Assembly (NCBI GenBank): GCA_018263115.1
Contig: JADFDC010000001.1
Location: forward strand, 62,001-126,000
DNA from: Thiobacillus sp.
GTDB taxonomy: Bacteria; Pseudomonadota; Gammaproteobacteria; Burkholderiales; Thiobacillaceae
Direction of reading: 5' to 3'
Length of the DNA: 64,000 nt
Of the stretch, positions 11,374 through 21,586 are shown one piece after another; position 1 is the first letter of the stretch, and each line of letters begins with the position of its first letter. The notes under the pieces are model-generated. The model saw only the letters and a program-made list of their open reading frames with translations, did no database searches and was not told where the DNA came from. The position numbers and the translations under genes are program-made.

Positions 11374-11875
11374 GGGACGCAACCTTTACATGTAAGTGGC
11401 GCAAGGCAAACTCAAGGGCGAGTTCGTAGCCTTGCTCACCCAGCCCGGCGATGACGCCCAGGGCCAGATCGGAAAAATAGGAATGATGGCGAAAGGATTC
11501 GCGGCTATGCACGTTGGACAAATGCACTTCCACAAAGGGAATGCCGGTCGCGGCCAGCGCATCCCGCAGGGCCACGCTGGTATGCGTAAAACCGGCCGGG
11601 TTGATCAGAATGAAGTCGACCCCGTCGCGCTTTGCCTGTTGAATGCGGTCGATCAACTGGCCTTCGTGGTTGCTCTGAAAATTGTCCACACCGACGCCGC
11701 AGGCCTCGCCCCGGGTTTTCAGCGACTGGTTGATGTCCTCCAGAGTCGCCAGACCGTAGTGCTGAGGTTCGCGGCTGCCAAGCAAATTGAGATTGGGGCC
11801 ATGTAAAACCAGTATGGTTTTACGAAGTTCCTCTAATCCCTTGCCGCTTTTGCGGGTGCTGGTCATTTTGGGCAT
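11342..11875 (-). CDS. aroQ: 3-dehydroquinate dehydratase type II
   Basis: [21 protein letters not shown]...[16 protein letters not shown]; exact start uncertain. Confidence 0.93.
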   Translation of the reverse strand: MPKMTSTRKSGKGLEELRKTILVLHGPNLNLLGSREPQHYGLATLEDINQSLKTRGEACGVGVDNFQSNHEGQLIDRIQQAKRDGVDFILINPAGFTHTSVALRDALAATGIPFVEVHLSNVHSRESFRHHSYFSDLALGVIAGLGEQGYELALEFALRHLHVKVASHGSQKTEKTH

Positions 11876-11932
11876 GGGCGCGAGTTTGCAACAAAATCCA
11901 TGAAAATGTCCAGATTTTGAAGAAAATTGTGG

Positions 11933-12457
11933 CTAAATCAGTGGAGCAAGTAGTAGCTCTAGCCGTGACTTGTCGAGTCCGCCTATGATTTTTTCCTTTA
12001 ATTGGCCTCGCCGATCGTAAATCAGCGTATAGGGAAGACCACCAGTCGAGTTACCAAGCGCGCGCATTTTTTCGGATTCATTGATGCCGCCGATCAGAAC
12101 GGGATAGTTAACGGCAAATTCCCGCACAAAGCCAGCAACATCCTTGGGATTATCCAGTGCAATCCCGACAAATTGTACATTTTCACCGGTTAATCGTTCC
12201 TGGGTTTCAACGAAATGGGGGATTTCCTCCCGGCAAGGGGGGCACCAGGTCGCCCAGAAATTCACTATCAACACCTTGCCTCGGTACTGGCCGAGGGTCT
12301 GGGACTGGTTATGCAAATCAGGCATGGAGATTTGAAGCAAGGCATCTGCCACGCCTGATTCTGGGGTGCCCGGCAACCGATGCCAGATTGAAGCGCCAAT
12401 GCCCGCTGCAAGCGCCAGTAAGGCAACAGTTGCCAATAGCGCGGTCTGGCGGCTCAT
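11933..12457 (-). CDS. TlpA/ResA-like thioredoxin-fold protein
   Basis: Signal/TM anchor; VLIVNFWATWCPPCREEIPHF. Confidence 0.88.
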   Translation of the reverse strand: MSRQTALLATVALLALAAGIGASIWHRLPGTPESGVADALLQISMPDLHNQSQTLGQYRGKVLIVNFWATWCPPCREEIPHFVETQERLTGENVQFVGIALDNPKDVAGFVREFAVNYPVLIGGINESEKMRALGNSTGGLPYTLIYDRRGQLKEKIIGGLDKSRLELLLAPLI

Positions 12458-12463
12458 GCGTGT

Positions 12464-14842
12464 TCAGGGAGCGCCAAAGGCTTTATTCAGGCTGGCCAGA
12501 AATTTGTCCGTAGCTTCGTAGCCGATTACTTTATGTGAAGCCTGCTGGCCATCCTGACCCCAGAAAATAATGCCTGGGGGGCCGAATAGACCAAAACGCT
12601 TGAGCAGAGCCTTGTCGTCAGCTGTATTGCCCGTTACGTCTGCCTGTAACAGAACCGAAGTGGCGAGGCGGCTCTGTACCTTTGCGTCTGAAAATGTGAA
12701 TTTTTCCATTTCCTTGCAGGACACGCACCAGTCTGCATAAAAATCCAGCATGACAGGTTTGCCGGCGGCTTTGGCGGCGGCGAGACGATTGTCCAGGTCC
12801 GCTACATTCTTCACTTTTTCAAAAGCCAGGCCGTGAGATGCCGCGGGCTGGCCCGTGACAGGTCCTGACAGGGCACCCTGATAAACCGCCAGTGGCTGCA
12901 GGATATCGCGGCTGCCGCCAAGCGCACCCAGCAGCAAACCCAGACCGGCAATCAACGAAACCACGCCGACGCCTTTCCAGAAGCGCGACCAGCCATGTGC
13001 ATGCTGCGGAAGTGGATCCAGTGCGTGTAAATACACGGCGGAAATAATCAGCAGGGCGGCCCACAATCCCATGTGGACCCAGGAAGGCAAGAAAGGCGAA
13101 ATCAGCCAGATGGCCACGCCCAGCATGGCCACGCCAAAAAAGTATTTAACGCCATTCATCCAGGCACCGGCCTTAGGTAGCAGTGTTCCAGCTGACAAGC
13201 CTACCGCCAGCAATGGAACGCCCATGCCCAGGGCCAGGAAAAATAGTGAGAGGCCGCCTTTCAGGCTGTCGCCGGTCTGGGCAATGTAGGCCAGCGCGGC
13301 GGCCAGCGGCGGGGCCACGCAGGGTCCGACGATCAGCGCGGACAGTGCGCCCATGCCGAATACGCCGGTGAAATGCCCGCCATGCAGCTTGTTGCTGGTT
13401 TCTGTGAGCTTGCTTTGCAAAGCGCTGGGCAGTTGCAGGTCGTAAAAACCGAACATCGACAGTGCCAGCGCCACAAATATCGCCGCGCCAATACCGAGCG
13501 CGATGGGGTTCTGCAAGGCGTTGGACAGGAGCGTTCCGGATTGGGCCGCGATGATGCCGACAATGGCATAGGTGATGGCCATGCCCAGCACATAAGCCAG
13601 TGACAGGAGAAAACCGCTGCTGCGAGTCACATGTTTCTGTCCGGCGATGATGCCCGACAGGATGGGAATCATCGGGAATACACAGGGCGTCAACGACAGC
13701 GCCAGACCAAAACCGAAGAAAGCGGCTATCGCCATCCACAGTCCGCCACCCTTCAGCGTGCGTTCGATGCTTGCAGCATCACCTGTATCGGCGGTTTCAT
13801 CTGCGGGAGTATTTAAAAGGCTGGCTGAAGACTGGCCAGATGCTGTCGTACCAGTTGAAGTCAAGGTAAACGACTTGTCGATAGGCGGATAGCAAATCCC
13901 CTTCTCGCTGCAACCCTGATAACTGATTTCAACCGTGAATTTCTCTCCCACGCCCAGGGCGCGGGAGAGTGGAACATCAGCCGTGAAGTCGTGATGATAG
14001 ACCTCGGTACGGCCAAAGTTGGGGTCTTCCTTGACATCGGGCTGTGGCGTGGAGGCCTTCGCGAGAGTTACGCCTTCGGGAGACTTCACTGAAAATTTGA
14101 GCTTGTCCCTGTAAAGGTAATAATCCGGTGCGATCGTATAGGTGATTGACAGGGTACCGGCATCTTTCATGCGGGCAGCGGATTTGAATGCCTCTTCTGG
14201 CGGCAGAAATTCCTCTTCCACGCCTTCGTCGCTGGCCAGTGTGCGCAAGCCCGCCAGAGCAGCGCTCGATTGAACACCCGGGGTGGATATTTCGGGCTGA
14301 GTGTTTGCCGATTTTGCAGCAGGCGGTTCAGGTTGCGCATCAGGCTTCGACGGCTCAGGCTTTTTGGGGGTGGAGGATGCCGAAGCTTCCTTCTTGGGCG
14401 CTTCCAAAGCCACCAACTGGAATTTGGCGGTTTCCGTGATGGGCATGTAACACACACCATCCTCGGCGCAGCCCTGGAAAGTAGCGCTCAGCGTGACAGG
14501 CAAAGCCTTGCCGGGCTTGCGCTCAACCGGAAGTTTGATGATGGCCCATTTCTTGTAGATTTCGACGGTGCCGAAAGTGGGGTCGTTCTTGGTTTTGCTT
14601 TCCGGAAACTGTGCCTTGCCCAGTTTTGCGCCGCTCAATGAGAACTTGAATTTGTCCCGGTAGAGATAATAGCCGTCAGCAATTTTCCAGGCGGCTTCGA
14701 TGGTGTTGGCGTCGAGCGGACGCGCCTTGAATTTGAATGCTTCCGCCGGGTCGAGAAAATCTTCTTCGGCCGATGCGGGTGACACCACAACCGACAACAA
14801 CAGGGCTGGCAAGGCGATCAGGTATTTCAGCATGCGGTTCAT
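12464..14842 (-). CDS. dsbD: Thiol:disulfide interchange protein DsbD with duplicated N-terminal (alpha) domain
   Basis: 792 aa; two similar periplasmic domains (..YYLYRDKFKFS..FQGCAEDGVCYMPI and ..YYLYRDKLKFS..YQGCSEKGICYPPI), 8-TM core with LTPCVFPMIPI, C-terminal thioredoxin DFYADWCVSCKEME. Confidence 0.93.
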   Translation of the reverse strand: MNRMLKYLIALPALLLSVVVSPASAEEDFLDPAEAFKFKARPLDANTIEAAWKIADGYYLYRDKFKFSLSGAKLGKAQFPESKTKNDPTFGTVEIYKKWAIIKLPVERKPGKALPVTLSATFQGCAEDGVCYMPITETAKFQLVALEAPKKEASASSTPKKPEPSKPDAQPEPPAAKSANTQPEISTPGVQSSAALAGLRTLASDEGVEEEFLPPEEAFKSAARMKDAGTLSITYTIAPDYYLYRDKLKFSVKSPEGVTLAKASTPQPDVKEDPNFGRTEVYHHDFTADVPLSRALGVGEKFTVEISYQGCSEKGICYPPIDKSFTLTSTGTTASGQSSASLLNTPADETADTGDAASIERTLKGGGLWMAIAAFFGFGLALSLTPCVFPMIPILSGIIAGQKHVTRSSGFLLSLAYVLGMAITYAIVGIIAAQSGTLLSNALQNPIALGIGAAIFVALALSMFGFYDLQLPSALQSKLTETSNKLHGGHFTGVFGMGALSALIVGPCVAPPLAAALAYIAQTGDSLKGGLSLFFLALGMGVPLLAVGLSAGTLLPKAGAWMNGVKYFFGVAMLGVAIWLISPFLPSWVHMGLWAALLIISAVYLHALDPLPQHAHGWSRFWKGVGVVSLIAGLGLLLGALGGSRDILQPLAVYQGALSGPVTGQPAASHGLAFEKVKNVADLDNRLAAAKAAGKPVMLDFYADWCVSCKEMEKFTFSDAKVQSRLATSVLLQADVTGNTADDKALLKRFGLFGPPGIIFWGQDGQQASHKVIGYEATDKFLASLNKAFGAP

Positions 14843-14854
14843 GGCAGTCTCTCG

Positions 14855-15187
14855 TTACGGGTTGTCTTTGTTGTTGACGATTTCTTCAGCTACCCACAGC
14901 AGATACTCAGGCAGGCCGGCATCAGTTGCGACCGCGAGGATCTCGGGGAGTTCGTAAGGATGGCAGGCTTTGAGAGCAGACTCAAGCTGGGGATAACGAT
15001 CACGGGTGGTTTTGATAATCAGCAGCACTTCCGGCGAAGCTTCAATCTTCCCTTTCCACCGGTAAAGCGAAGTTAGACCGGGCAGGATATTGATGCACGC
15101 GGCAAGCCGTTCTTCAATCAGTTTGCCAGCCGCTTCGCGGGCAAGTAATTCATTCGGGAAGGTGGAAAAGACAATCAGCGCAGCCAT
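14855..15187 (-). CDS. cutA: Divalent-cation tolerance protein
   Basis: 110 aa; LIEERLAACINILPGLTSLYRWKGKIE...VLLIIKTTRDRY. Confidence 0.93.
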   Translation of the reverse strand: MAALIVFSTFPNELLAREAAGKLIEERLAACINILPGLTSLYRWKGKIEASPEVLLIIKTTRDRYPQLESALKACHPYELPEILAVATDAGLPEYLLWVAEEIVNNKDNP

Positions 15188-15271
15188 GGCCTAACATTGT
15201 ACAAAGAGTCTCCGGGCATTGAACTGGAATGAAACGCCCATATTTGTCTTGCTTTGTATGAAAGGCCTTAC

Positions 15272-15700
15272 ATGCCCGCATGGATTTTTCTGATCGCGAT
15301 GCTTGCTTTTCCGGTGGCTGAGGTTGCGTCCATTATCTGGATGTCCGGTTTGGCCGGCTGGTGGACGCTGGTCTGGCTGGCGGCGGCTTTTTTTGGCGGG
15401 CTGGCATTAATTCGCTTCGAGCGACTTGCCTTTGCTCCGCGCATGCTGTTTAACCTTCAACAAGGCCACAGCCCGTTCAAGGCGCTGTTTACGTCCACGC
15501 GGTTGTTTATCGCGGGCGGGCTGCTGATGTTTCCTGGCCTGATCACCGATGTCATGGCACTGGTGTTGATGGTGTTACCCGGAACATGGCGCAAACCACC
15601 AATGCGGCGGTATGAAGCCGCCAACGACGAAGTAATCGAGGGTGAATTCACCCGCGAGAGGGAAGTGATTTCAGAAAGGTTTCCACGTCGGGATATTTGA
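15272..15700 (+). CDS. fxsA: FxsA family membrane protein
   Basis: MPAWIFLIAMLAFPVAEVASIIWMSGLAGWWTLVWL...GGLLMFPGLITDVMALVL. Confidence 0.88.
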   Translation: MPAWIFLIAMLAFPVAEVASIIWMSGLAGWWTLVWLAAAFFGGLALIRFERLAFAPRMLFNLQQGHSPFKALFTSTRLFIAGGLLMFPGLITDVMALVLMVLPGTWRKPPMRRYEAANDEVIEGEFTREREVISERFPRRDI

Positions 15701-16538
15701 GCTTTGCCCGCAGTTCTGCTTTAAGCCGCGTGTTGTCGAGTATGCGCGACTCGTTCAGGAAAGACAGCAGCGCGGGAGATAAAACCACTTGCGCTTCCGC
15801 GCGGGTAATGCGCGGGCTGCGCGGCAGGTCGAAACGGTCAGCCACCCTGTCAAAATAATCCCCCATTTTTTCCACGCTGTCGTCCACGGCGTGGTAAACC
15901 CGGTTGGGCTTGCCGCGGAACAATACCAGTCTGACCAGATTGGCCAGGTCATCCGCATGAATGTGGTTGGTGTAACTGTCTTCTTCGCTTCGCACGGCGG
16001 GGGTTTGCTTGCGGATACGCTCGAGGGGCAGTCTGTCGACAGCATAAATTCCGGGTGCGCGGAGTATGACAAGCCGGATGCCGTTGCGTGCTGCGAACCG
16101 CCGCAACTGCTGTTCGGCATCGACCCTTCTTTTGGCTCGGCTGTTTGATGGGGCGGTCGGCCGGTGTTCAAAAACCCTTTCACCATTGCAGTTTCCATAC
16201 ACACCGCTGGTGCTGATATAGACCATTCGGCGTGGTAGACTGCCTCGCTTTGCGGCGGCTTTGCCCAATGCGGCGATGAGGTGACGGGTGCGTGAGTCGT
16301 CTTCAGTATCCCCTGGCGGCGGCGCGAGGTGCGCGACCCAGGGCGCAAGACCCGCGATTCGATTAAGACTGCCTGGCTTGTCCAGATCAGCCATTACGGG
16401 AAGCGCGCTTGCCTTTCGGACGCGAACGGCTGATTCACTCGAGCGGGCCAGGCCCAGAATACGCTGGTTGGGTTGGCTGGACGCAAGGCGTGTCCCGATG
16501 TCGCCCATGCCCACAATTAACAATGACAGTTTTTTCAT
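15648..16538 (-). CDS. NAD-dependent epimerase/dehydratase (SDR) family protein
   Basis: MKKLSLLIVGMGDIGTRLA..., YISTSGVYGNCNG, VILRAPGIYAVDRLPLER. Confidence 0.8.
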   Translation of the reverse strand: MKKLSLLIVGMGDIGTRLASSQPNQRILGLARSSESAVRVRKASALPVMADLDKPGSLNRIAGLAPWVAHLAPPPGDTEDDSRTRHLIAALGKAAAKRGSLPRRMVYISTSGVYGNCNGERVFEHRPTAPSNSRAKRRVDAEQQLRRFAARNGIRLVILRAPGIYAVDRLPLERIRKQTPAVRSEEDSYTNHIHADDLANLVRLVLFRGKPNRVYHAVDDSVEKMGDYFDRVADRFDLPRSPRITRAEAQVVLSPALLSFLNESRILDNTRLKAELRAKLKYPDVETFLKSLPSRG

Positions 16539-16554
16539 GAACGAATTTTAAGTC

Positions 16555-17571
16555 ATGTCACATCAGGTAACGATCCAGCCCAGCGGACACCAGTTTTATG
16601 TCAATGAGGATGAAACCATCCTGACCGCCGCCTTGCGGGAAGGGTTTACCTTGCCGTACGGCTGCCGCAACGGGGCGTGCGGATCATGCAAAGGCAAGAT
16701 ATTGCAGGGCAAGGTGGATTACGGGAAATTTCAGTCCAATACGCTCAAGCCTGAGGAAATCGCGGAAGGCAAAGTCCTGTTCTGCGTAGCCAAACCGCTG
16801 ACCGACCTGGTTGTCGAGGCGAAGGAAATTCGCGCGGCGGGCGAGGTGCCCATCAAGACCCTGCCTTGTCGGGTGCAGAAATTGCAGAAACTGGCGGATG
16901 ACGTGATGCTGATGCAGTTGAAACTGCCGGCCAACGAGCGTCTGCAATTCCTGGCGGGACAATACATCGATTTTCTGCTCAAGGACGGAAGACGTCGCAG
17001 TTATTCCATCGCCAACCCGCCGCACTCGGATGAGTTCATCGACTTGCATCTCAGGCATGTTCCGGGCGGGAGGTTTACCGACCATGTATTCAGCGCAATG
17101 AAGGAAAAGGACATTCTTCGTTTTGAAGGGCCGCATGGCAGCTTTTTCATCCGCGAGGACTCAGACAAGCCCATCATTTTCGTGGCTGGGGGCACTGGCT
17201 TCGCGCCGATCAAGGGCATGCTGGAACATTTCTTTGCCGAGGAGAGCAGCAGGCAGATGGTTCTTTACTGGGGCGCGCGGGCAAGGAAGGATGTTTACAT
17301 GCCGGAGTTACCCATCCAGTGGCAGCAGGAACATTCCAATTTCAGTTTCATTCCCGTGCTGTCCGATCCCTTGACGGAAGACCAGTGGCAGGGCCGCCGC
17401 GGCTATGTACATCAGGCGGTACTGGAAGATTTCGATGATCTGTCTGGCTTTGAGGTCTATGCCTGTGGCGCTCCGGTAATGGTTGATGCGGCCCGCCAGT
17501 CATTTACCCAGACGCGCAGTTTGCCGGAAGACGCGTTTTATGCAGATTCTTTTGTTTATCAGGCGGACTAA
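16555..17571 (+). CDS. CDP-6-deoxy-delta-3,4-glucoseen reductase-like 2Fe-2S/FAD/NAD(P)H oxidoreductase
   Basis: N-terminal 2Fe-2S ferredoxin CRNGACGSCKGKI...LFCVAKP; RRSYSIANPP FAD motif; GGTGFAPIKGMLE NAD motif. Confidence 0.85.
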   Translation: MSHQVTIQPSGHQFYVNEDETILTAALREGFTLPYGCRNGACGSCKGKILQGKVDYGKFQSNTLKPEEIAEGKVLFCVAKPLTDLVVEAKEIRAAGEVPIKTLPCRVQKLQKLADDVMLMQLKLPANERLQFLAGQYIDFLLKDGRRRSYSIANPPHSDEFIDLHLRHVPGGRFTDHVFSAMKEKDILRFEGPHGSFFIREDSDKPIIFVAGGTGFAPIKGMLEHFFAEESSRQMVLYWGARARKDVYMPELPIQWQQEHSNFSFIPVLSDPLTEDQWQGRRGYVHQAVLEDFDDLSGFEVYACGAPVMVDAARQSFTQTRSLPEDAFYADSFVYQAD

Positions 17572-17589
17572 TATCCAGCGGAAGCCAGG

Positions 17590-18765
17590 TTAATTTTTCT
17601 GTTGGCAGAGTTGTAAAGCCTGCTTGAGGTGGCCGCAAGCCTCGGTCATTTGACCAGATTGTTCCTTGAATGCCGCCAGCGCCAGGTGCGCGTCGATGTT
17701 GGGTGAGACGGCGAGACTGGCTTCGGCATAACTTTGCGCCTTGCCCCAGAGCTTCTCATGCGCGCATAAATCCGCCAGCGACATGAGCAGCGCGCCATCA
17801 CGAGGGCGCTCGGCCAGCCATTTTTCCGCCCGCTCGATTTGTCTGAGGGGGCTTTTGCCAATGATCTGGCCAAATCGAGCGGCGAGCGTTTGATCCCAGT
17901 GGGCATTAAGCGAAGTTTCCAGAATTTCCACGGCTGTATCGTGACCGCCCAGGCTGGCAAATGCATTCGCTGCCTCAAGCGCATTGGCTGGGTCGGATTT
18001 GAAGGTTTCCGGCAATTTCTTCCAGTACTCGAGCAGTCCTTTGTCGTCGTCAGCCCGGCGCTTGATATTGCCCAGATGCGCCGCGCGCTGGATGTGCTGG
18101 ATGACGGCAGGTTCCAGTGCGTTGGCCTTGGATAGCTGCTCGGACAGCTTCAGCACTTCATCCCACTGGCCCAGCATTTGGCGCGCCTTCAATTCCAGAC
18201 GAAGCAGCGCGGTGTGTGCGGGTGCGATGACTTTGCCTGCTTCGATGGCGCTTAGCGCGCCAGTGGCGTCCCGTTCGGCGAGTCGGCCTTCCGCGTCTGC
18301 AAACAGGGCGGCAAGCGGCGAATCGCTCTCCCGGGCTTCCGCCAGATAAGCGTCACGCCGCGAATAAGCCCGGATTTCTCCGGCCGCTCGCCCAGCCAAT
18401 ACACGGCCAAGCTGCACACGGGCGGAATCGGCCTGGATGCGGCTGGCCAGTTTTTCCGCTTCCTGGTAACGGCCTTCCAGATAAGCTGCCAAGGCCTCCG
18501 TAAACAGCGCATTCTGTTTTTCGGCTTCACGCTTTTGATTGCGTGCCTTGACTGCCTCGGGCAGGTTAAGGGTAAGGATGGCAAGCCGGGTCAACAGGTA
18601 GGCGCCGGTTACCAGCAGCCCCAGCAATAACAGAAAGCTGACAAACGAGAGCTCGGCGCGCCAGGGCGGATAGACCAGCACGACATAGCCGGGGTCATAG
18701 CGGCCGGCCAGGGCAAGACCCACGGCAACCATGGCTAGAACGATGAGGGAAACCAGCCATCGCAT
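17590..18765 (-). CDS. hemY: HemY N-terminal-domain protein (heme biosynthesis-associated TPR protein)
   Basis: 391 aa, two N-terminal TMs and TPR-like repeats; downstream of hemX. Confidence 0.88.
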   Translation of the reverse strand: MRWLVSLIVLAMVAVGLALAGRYDPGYVVLVYPPWRAELSFVSFLLLLGLLVTGAYLLTRLAILTLNLPEAVKARNQKREAEKQNALFTEALAAYLEGRYQEAEKLASRIQADSARVQLGRVLAGRAAGEIRAYSRRDAYLAEARESDSPLAALFADAEGRLAERDATGALSAIEAGKVIAPAHTALLRLELKARQMLGQWDEVLKLSEQLSKANALEPAVIQHIQRAAHLGNIKRRADDDKGLLEYWKKLPETFKSDPANALEAANAFASLGGHDTAVEILETSLNAHWDQTLAARFGQIIGKSPLRQIERAEKWLAERPRDGALLMSLADLCAHEKLWGKAQSYAEASLAVSPNIDAHLALAAFKEQSGQMTEACGHLKQALQLCQQKN

Positions 18766-19769
18766 TATTGCCGGGCTTCCCTGAATCGTTGTACGGTTGA
18801 CAGGCTTTCCTTCAAGTCCGGCATGTTTGGGGCAACGCGAAGTCCGGCCAGTTTGCGCAATTCTGTCTGGGCGGCCAATACGCCCGTGTCGCGTGTGTTG
18901 AAGTATCGCGCGAGCAGCACCCCGGCGGCCTTAAGGTCGGACTGATAGCCCGGTTCGTTATGTGAAAGAACCGAGAGGCGAGCGCTAAGCAGCCGCAGTT
19001 TCAAGTTCTGGCGTAGAAAGTATTCCTGATCAGGCGTCAGCAGGGCGGGTTCGCCCTGATCCAGCCGGCGGATTTGTACCAGATTCTTCAGTTCGGACAA
19101 CAGGCCCTGAGCCAGTGGCGGCCGGTTTTTCTGGTTGCCGACAACTGCTTGAGTGTGGGCGCTTGAGAGCGGCCATTTTTCAATGTGCTCGGCCAAGGCA
19201 ATCAAGCGCACGCTGATGCCGGTTTGATCGATTTCCGGGACCGCGCGCAATCTGGCCAAATCATTGCTGATGGCCTGTCGGATTGCGGTAAATTGTGGCT
19301 TGTCCAGCTTGATCAAGCTTTGATCCGCGGTCTCCAGCGCGACAATGGCGGCTCTGATGTTGCCAGCCAGTTGCAGTTGCTGGTTGGCGGTCAGCAAAAT
19401 TTGCTCGACATCGGCGAGCACCCATTGATCACGGTCGCGAGAAAGTTCCTTGTAAAGCGATTCAAGCGCAAGCTGTTGCTCTTTCGAGTTGGCCAACTGG
19501 GCTTCCACCTGGGCAAGCCTCGAAGCTACCTCGCGGGTGGTGTCGTCGGCATTGCGTGCCAGCAACTTGCTCTCTTTTACGGCCGCATCAAATTCGGACA
19601 GCTTTCGCGCAAGCTCGGTTTTGGCCCCCCGGGACTGATCCCGGCTATCCAGCCAGACACCTGCCGCCATGACCATGGCGATCATGGCCAGTACGACTCC
19701 CCAATTGAATTGAAAAGGGCGGCGAGGCAAATCTGGCAAAGAATTGGGGGCGGCGGGTTGATCGTTCAT
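18765..19769 (-). CDS. hemX: HemX-like protein (uroporphyrinogen-III C-methyltransferase family membrane protein)
   Basis: TM anchor plus coiled coil; WVLADVEQILLTANQQLQLAGN motif. Confidence 0.88.
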   Translation of the reverse strand: MNDQPAAPNSLPDLPRRPFQFNWGVVLAMIAMVMAAGVWLDSRDQSRGAKTELARKLSEFDAAVKESKLLARNADDTTREVASRLAQVEAQLANSKEQQLALESLYKELSRDRDQWVLADVEQILLTANQQLQLAGNIRAAIVALETADQSLIKLDKPQFTAIRQAISNDLARLRAVPEIDQTGISVRLIALAEHIEKWPLSSAHTQAVVGNQKNRPPLAQGLLSELKNLVQIRRLDQGEPALLTPDQEYFLRQNLKLRLLSARLSVLSHNEPGYQSDLKAAGVLLARYFNTRDTGVLAAQTELRKLAGLRVAPNMPDLKESLSTVQRFREARQ

Positions 19770-20539
19770 GATGGGAAGAATTTAACCATACCTTCCACCA
19801 GACCCGCATCCCCACCTTCCGCTGTGATGACTGTCTGGATACCGCGCTGGCGGGCAGACTCCGCAATCCGCTGATGCGGAACAAAAAACGGGATGTCGGC
19901 CAGTACCGGCTGATTCGTCGTGCCAGCGATATCGAGCAGGTTGTTCAGGGCTTCCGTACTTGTAATCGTGATGGCGGAAAGCGGTGTCCGCAGGTGTGAT
20001 TCGAGGATGGGCGCCAGCGAGCTCACGGGCTTTGCTCGTCGGTAACATTCTGCATAGACGACTTCAGCGCCGCGCTGGCGCAAGGTTGTGGCCAGCACCT
20101 CACGGCCGCCTTCTCCGCGAAAAATAATAATGCGTTTGCCCGAAACGCGGTTCAGCTCGGGTAATGCCAGCAAGGCTTCGCTGTCCGAATGGCCGGTTGG
20201 CAAAATGATGCGCTGAAACCCGCAGGCTTCAAGTGCGCGAGCGCTGCCCGGCCCAACGGCTGCAATAGGCAGCCCGGAAGGCCACGCACGTCTTGCCGTT
20301 AGATGTTTTACCCCGTGCTTGACTGCGGTAGGGCTGATAAAAATGGCCAAATCATAGGTGTGAAGCAGGTCGATTTGTTTGTTGAGGATGGCATGATCGG
20401 ACGGGCCAAGGATTTCTATCGCCGGGAACATGACGGCTTCCCCGCCGGATGAACGAATCAGGTCGATCAACCGATCCGCCTGCTCAAGCGGGCGGGTGAC
20501 CAAAATGCGTTTTCCCGCAAGCGGCTGGGGGGTATCCAC
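19766..20539 (-). CDS. hemD: Uroporphyrinogen-III synthase
   Basis: LAGKRILVTRPLEQADRLIDLIRSSGGEAVMFPAIEI; probable GTG start at 20539 (VDTPQPLAGKR); the longer ORF overlaps hemC. Confidence 0.87.
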   Translation of the reverse strand: MDTPQPLAGKRILVTRPLEQADRLIDLIRSSGGEAVMFPAIEILGPSDHAILNKQIDLLHTYDLAIFISPTAVKHGVKHLTARRAWPSGLPIAAVGPGSARALEACGFQRIILPTGHSDSEALLALPELNRVSGKRIIIFRGEGGREVLATTLRQRGAEVVYAECYRRAKPVSSLAPILESHLRTPLSAITITSTEALNNLLDIAGTTNQPVLADIPFFVPHQRIAESARQRGIQTVITAEGGDAGLVEGMVKFFPS

Positions 20540-20555
20540 GCGACTGCCGGATGGA

Positions 20556-21482
20556 TTATCCAAGCGAAGCGATGATTTGTTCGGCACCCTGCTCGCGCAG
20601 GGCTTGGGCCAATTGCTTGCCCAGATTTTCCGGATCATCCGGGGAACCGGATACTTCCGCCTGAATGTAGGGTGCGCCGCTGGGTCGGGCGACGAATCCT
20701 CGTATATAGAGGTGCTTGTTGCGGATAATGGCGTAAGCGCCCAAGGGCACCTGGCAGCTGCCGCCAAGCTGGCGCGAGACTTCACGTTCCGCTCGTACGC
20801 AGGCTGCTGTTTCGGAATGGTGCAAGGGTGCAAGCAGGGGCAACAAGTCTTCCCGGTCCGCACGGATTTCTATTCCCAGCGCGCCTTGCCCTGCCGCCGG
20901 CAGGCTTTGTTCCGGTTCCAACAAGGCAGCAATGCGATCCGCGAAGCCCAGTCGTTTCAGGCCTGCCGCAGCCAGGATGATGGCGTCGTACAGACCTTCA
21001 TCCAGTTTGCGCAGGCGGGTGTTGACGTTGCCACGCAGCGGCTGGATGTCGAGGTGGGGATAACGGGCGCGCAACTGGGATTCGCGCCGAAGGCTGGAGG
21101 TGCCGACGATGGCGCCGGGGGGCAATTCTGAAAGCTGATGGTATTTACCTGATACAAAAGCATCGCGCGGGTCTTCGCGTTCACCGATTGCGGCCAGGGC
21201 GAATCCGTCCGGCAGGGTCATGGGTACATCTTTCAGGGAATGCACGGCGATGTCTGCTCGCCCTTCCAGCAAAGCAAGCTCCAGCTCTTTGACAAAAAGG
21301 CCCTTGCCGCCGATTTTGTTCAGCGTGACATCCAGAATCTGGTCGCCCTGTGTGGTCATCCCCAGCAATTCAACCTGAAGGCCGGGATGCAGGTTCATCA
21401 AACGGTCGCGCACATGGTGCGCTTGCCATAGCGCGAGGGCGCTTTCACGGGTGGCAATGATCAGGGGGCGGAGTTGAGCCAT
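20556..21482 (-). CDS. hemC: Porphobilinogen deaminase (hydroxymethylbilane synthase)
   Basis: 308 aa; [21 protein letters not shown]...[12 protein letters not shown]...[11 protein letters not shown]. Confidence 0.96.
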   Translation of the reverse strand: MAQLRPLIIATRESALALWQAHHVRDRLMNLHPGLQVELLGMTTQGDQILDVTLNKIGGKGLFVKELELALLEGRADIAVHSLKDVPMTLPDGFALAAIGEREDPRDAFVSGKYHQLSELPPGAIVGTSSLRRESQLRARYPHLDIQPLRGNVNTRLRKLDEGLYDAIILAAAGLKRLGFADRIAALLEPEQSLPAAGQGALGIEIRADREDLLPLLAPLHHSETAACVRAEREVSRQLGGSCQVPLGAYAIIRNKHLYIRGFVARPSGAPYIQAEVSGSPDDPENLGKQLAQALREQGAEQIIASLG

Positions 21483-21542
21483 GAATTTGGTAGTAAATTA
21501 CGCTGTTGCCTAGCGGCGATTTGCCGCATATTTATAGGAGCC

Positions 21543-21563
21543 ATGCGGCAGTTTCTGCCGCAT
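21543..21563 (+). promoter_or_regulatory. Perfect 9-bp hairpin in 5' leader, just upstream of the SD of the thioredoxin-like gene
   Basis: ATGCGGCAG-TTT-CTGCCGCAT followed by AT-rich spacer and AAGGAG before ATG 21587. Confidence 0.6.
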
Positions 21564-21586
21564 TCTTTATCTTAAGGAGTTATCTA

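Noticed and set aside
19766-20863. Full 365-aa ORF for hemD
   Set aside because: The first ~108 aa lie inside hemC in another frame and lack HemD similarity; GTG at 20539 is the likelier start.
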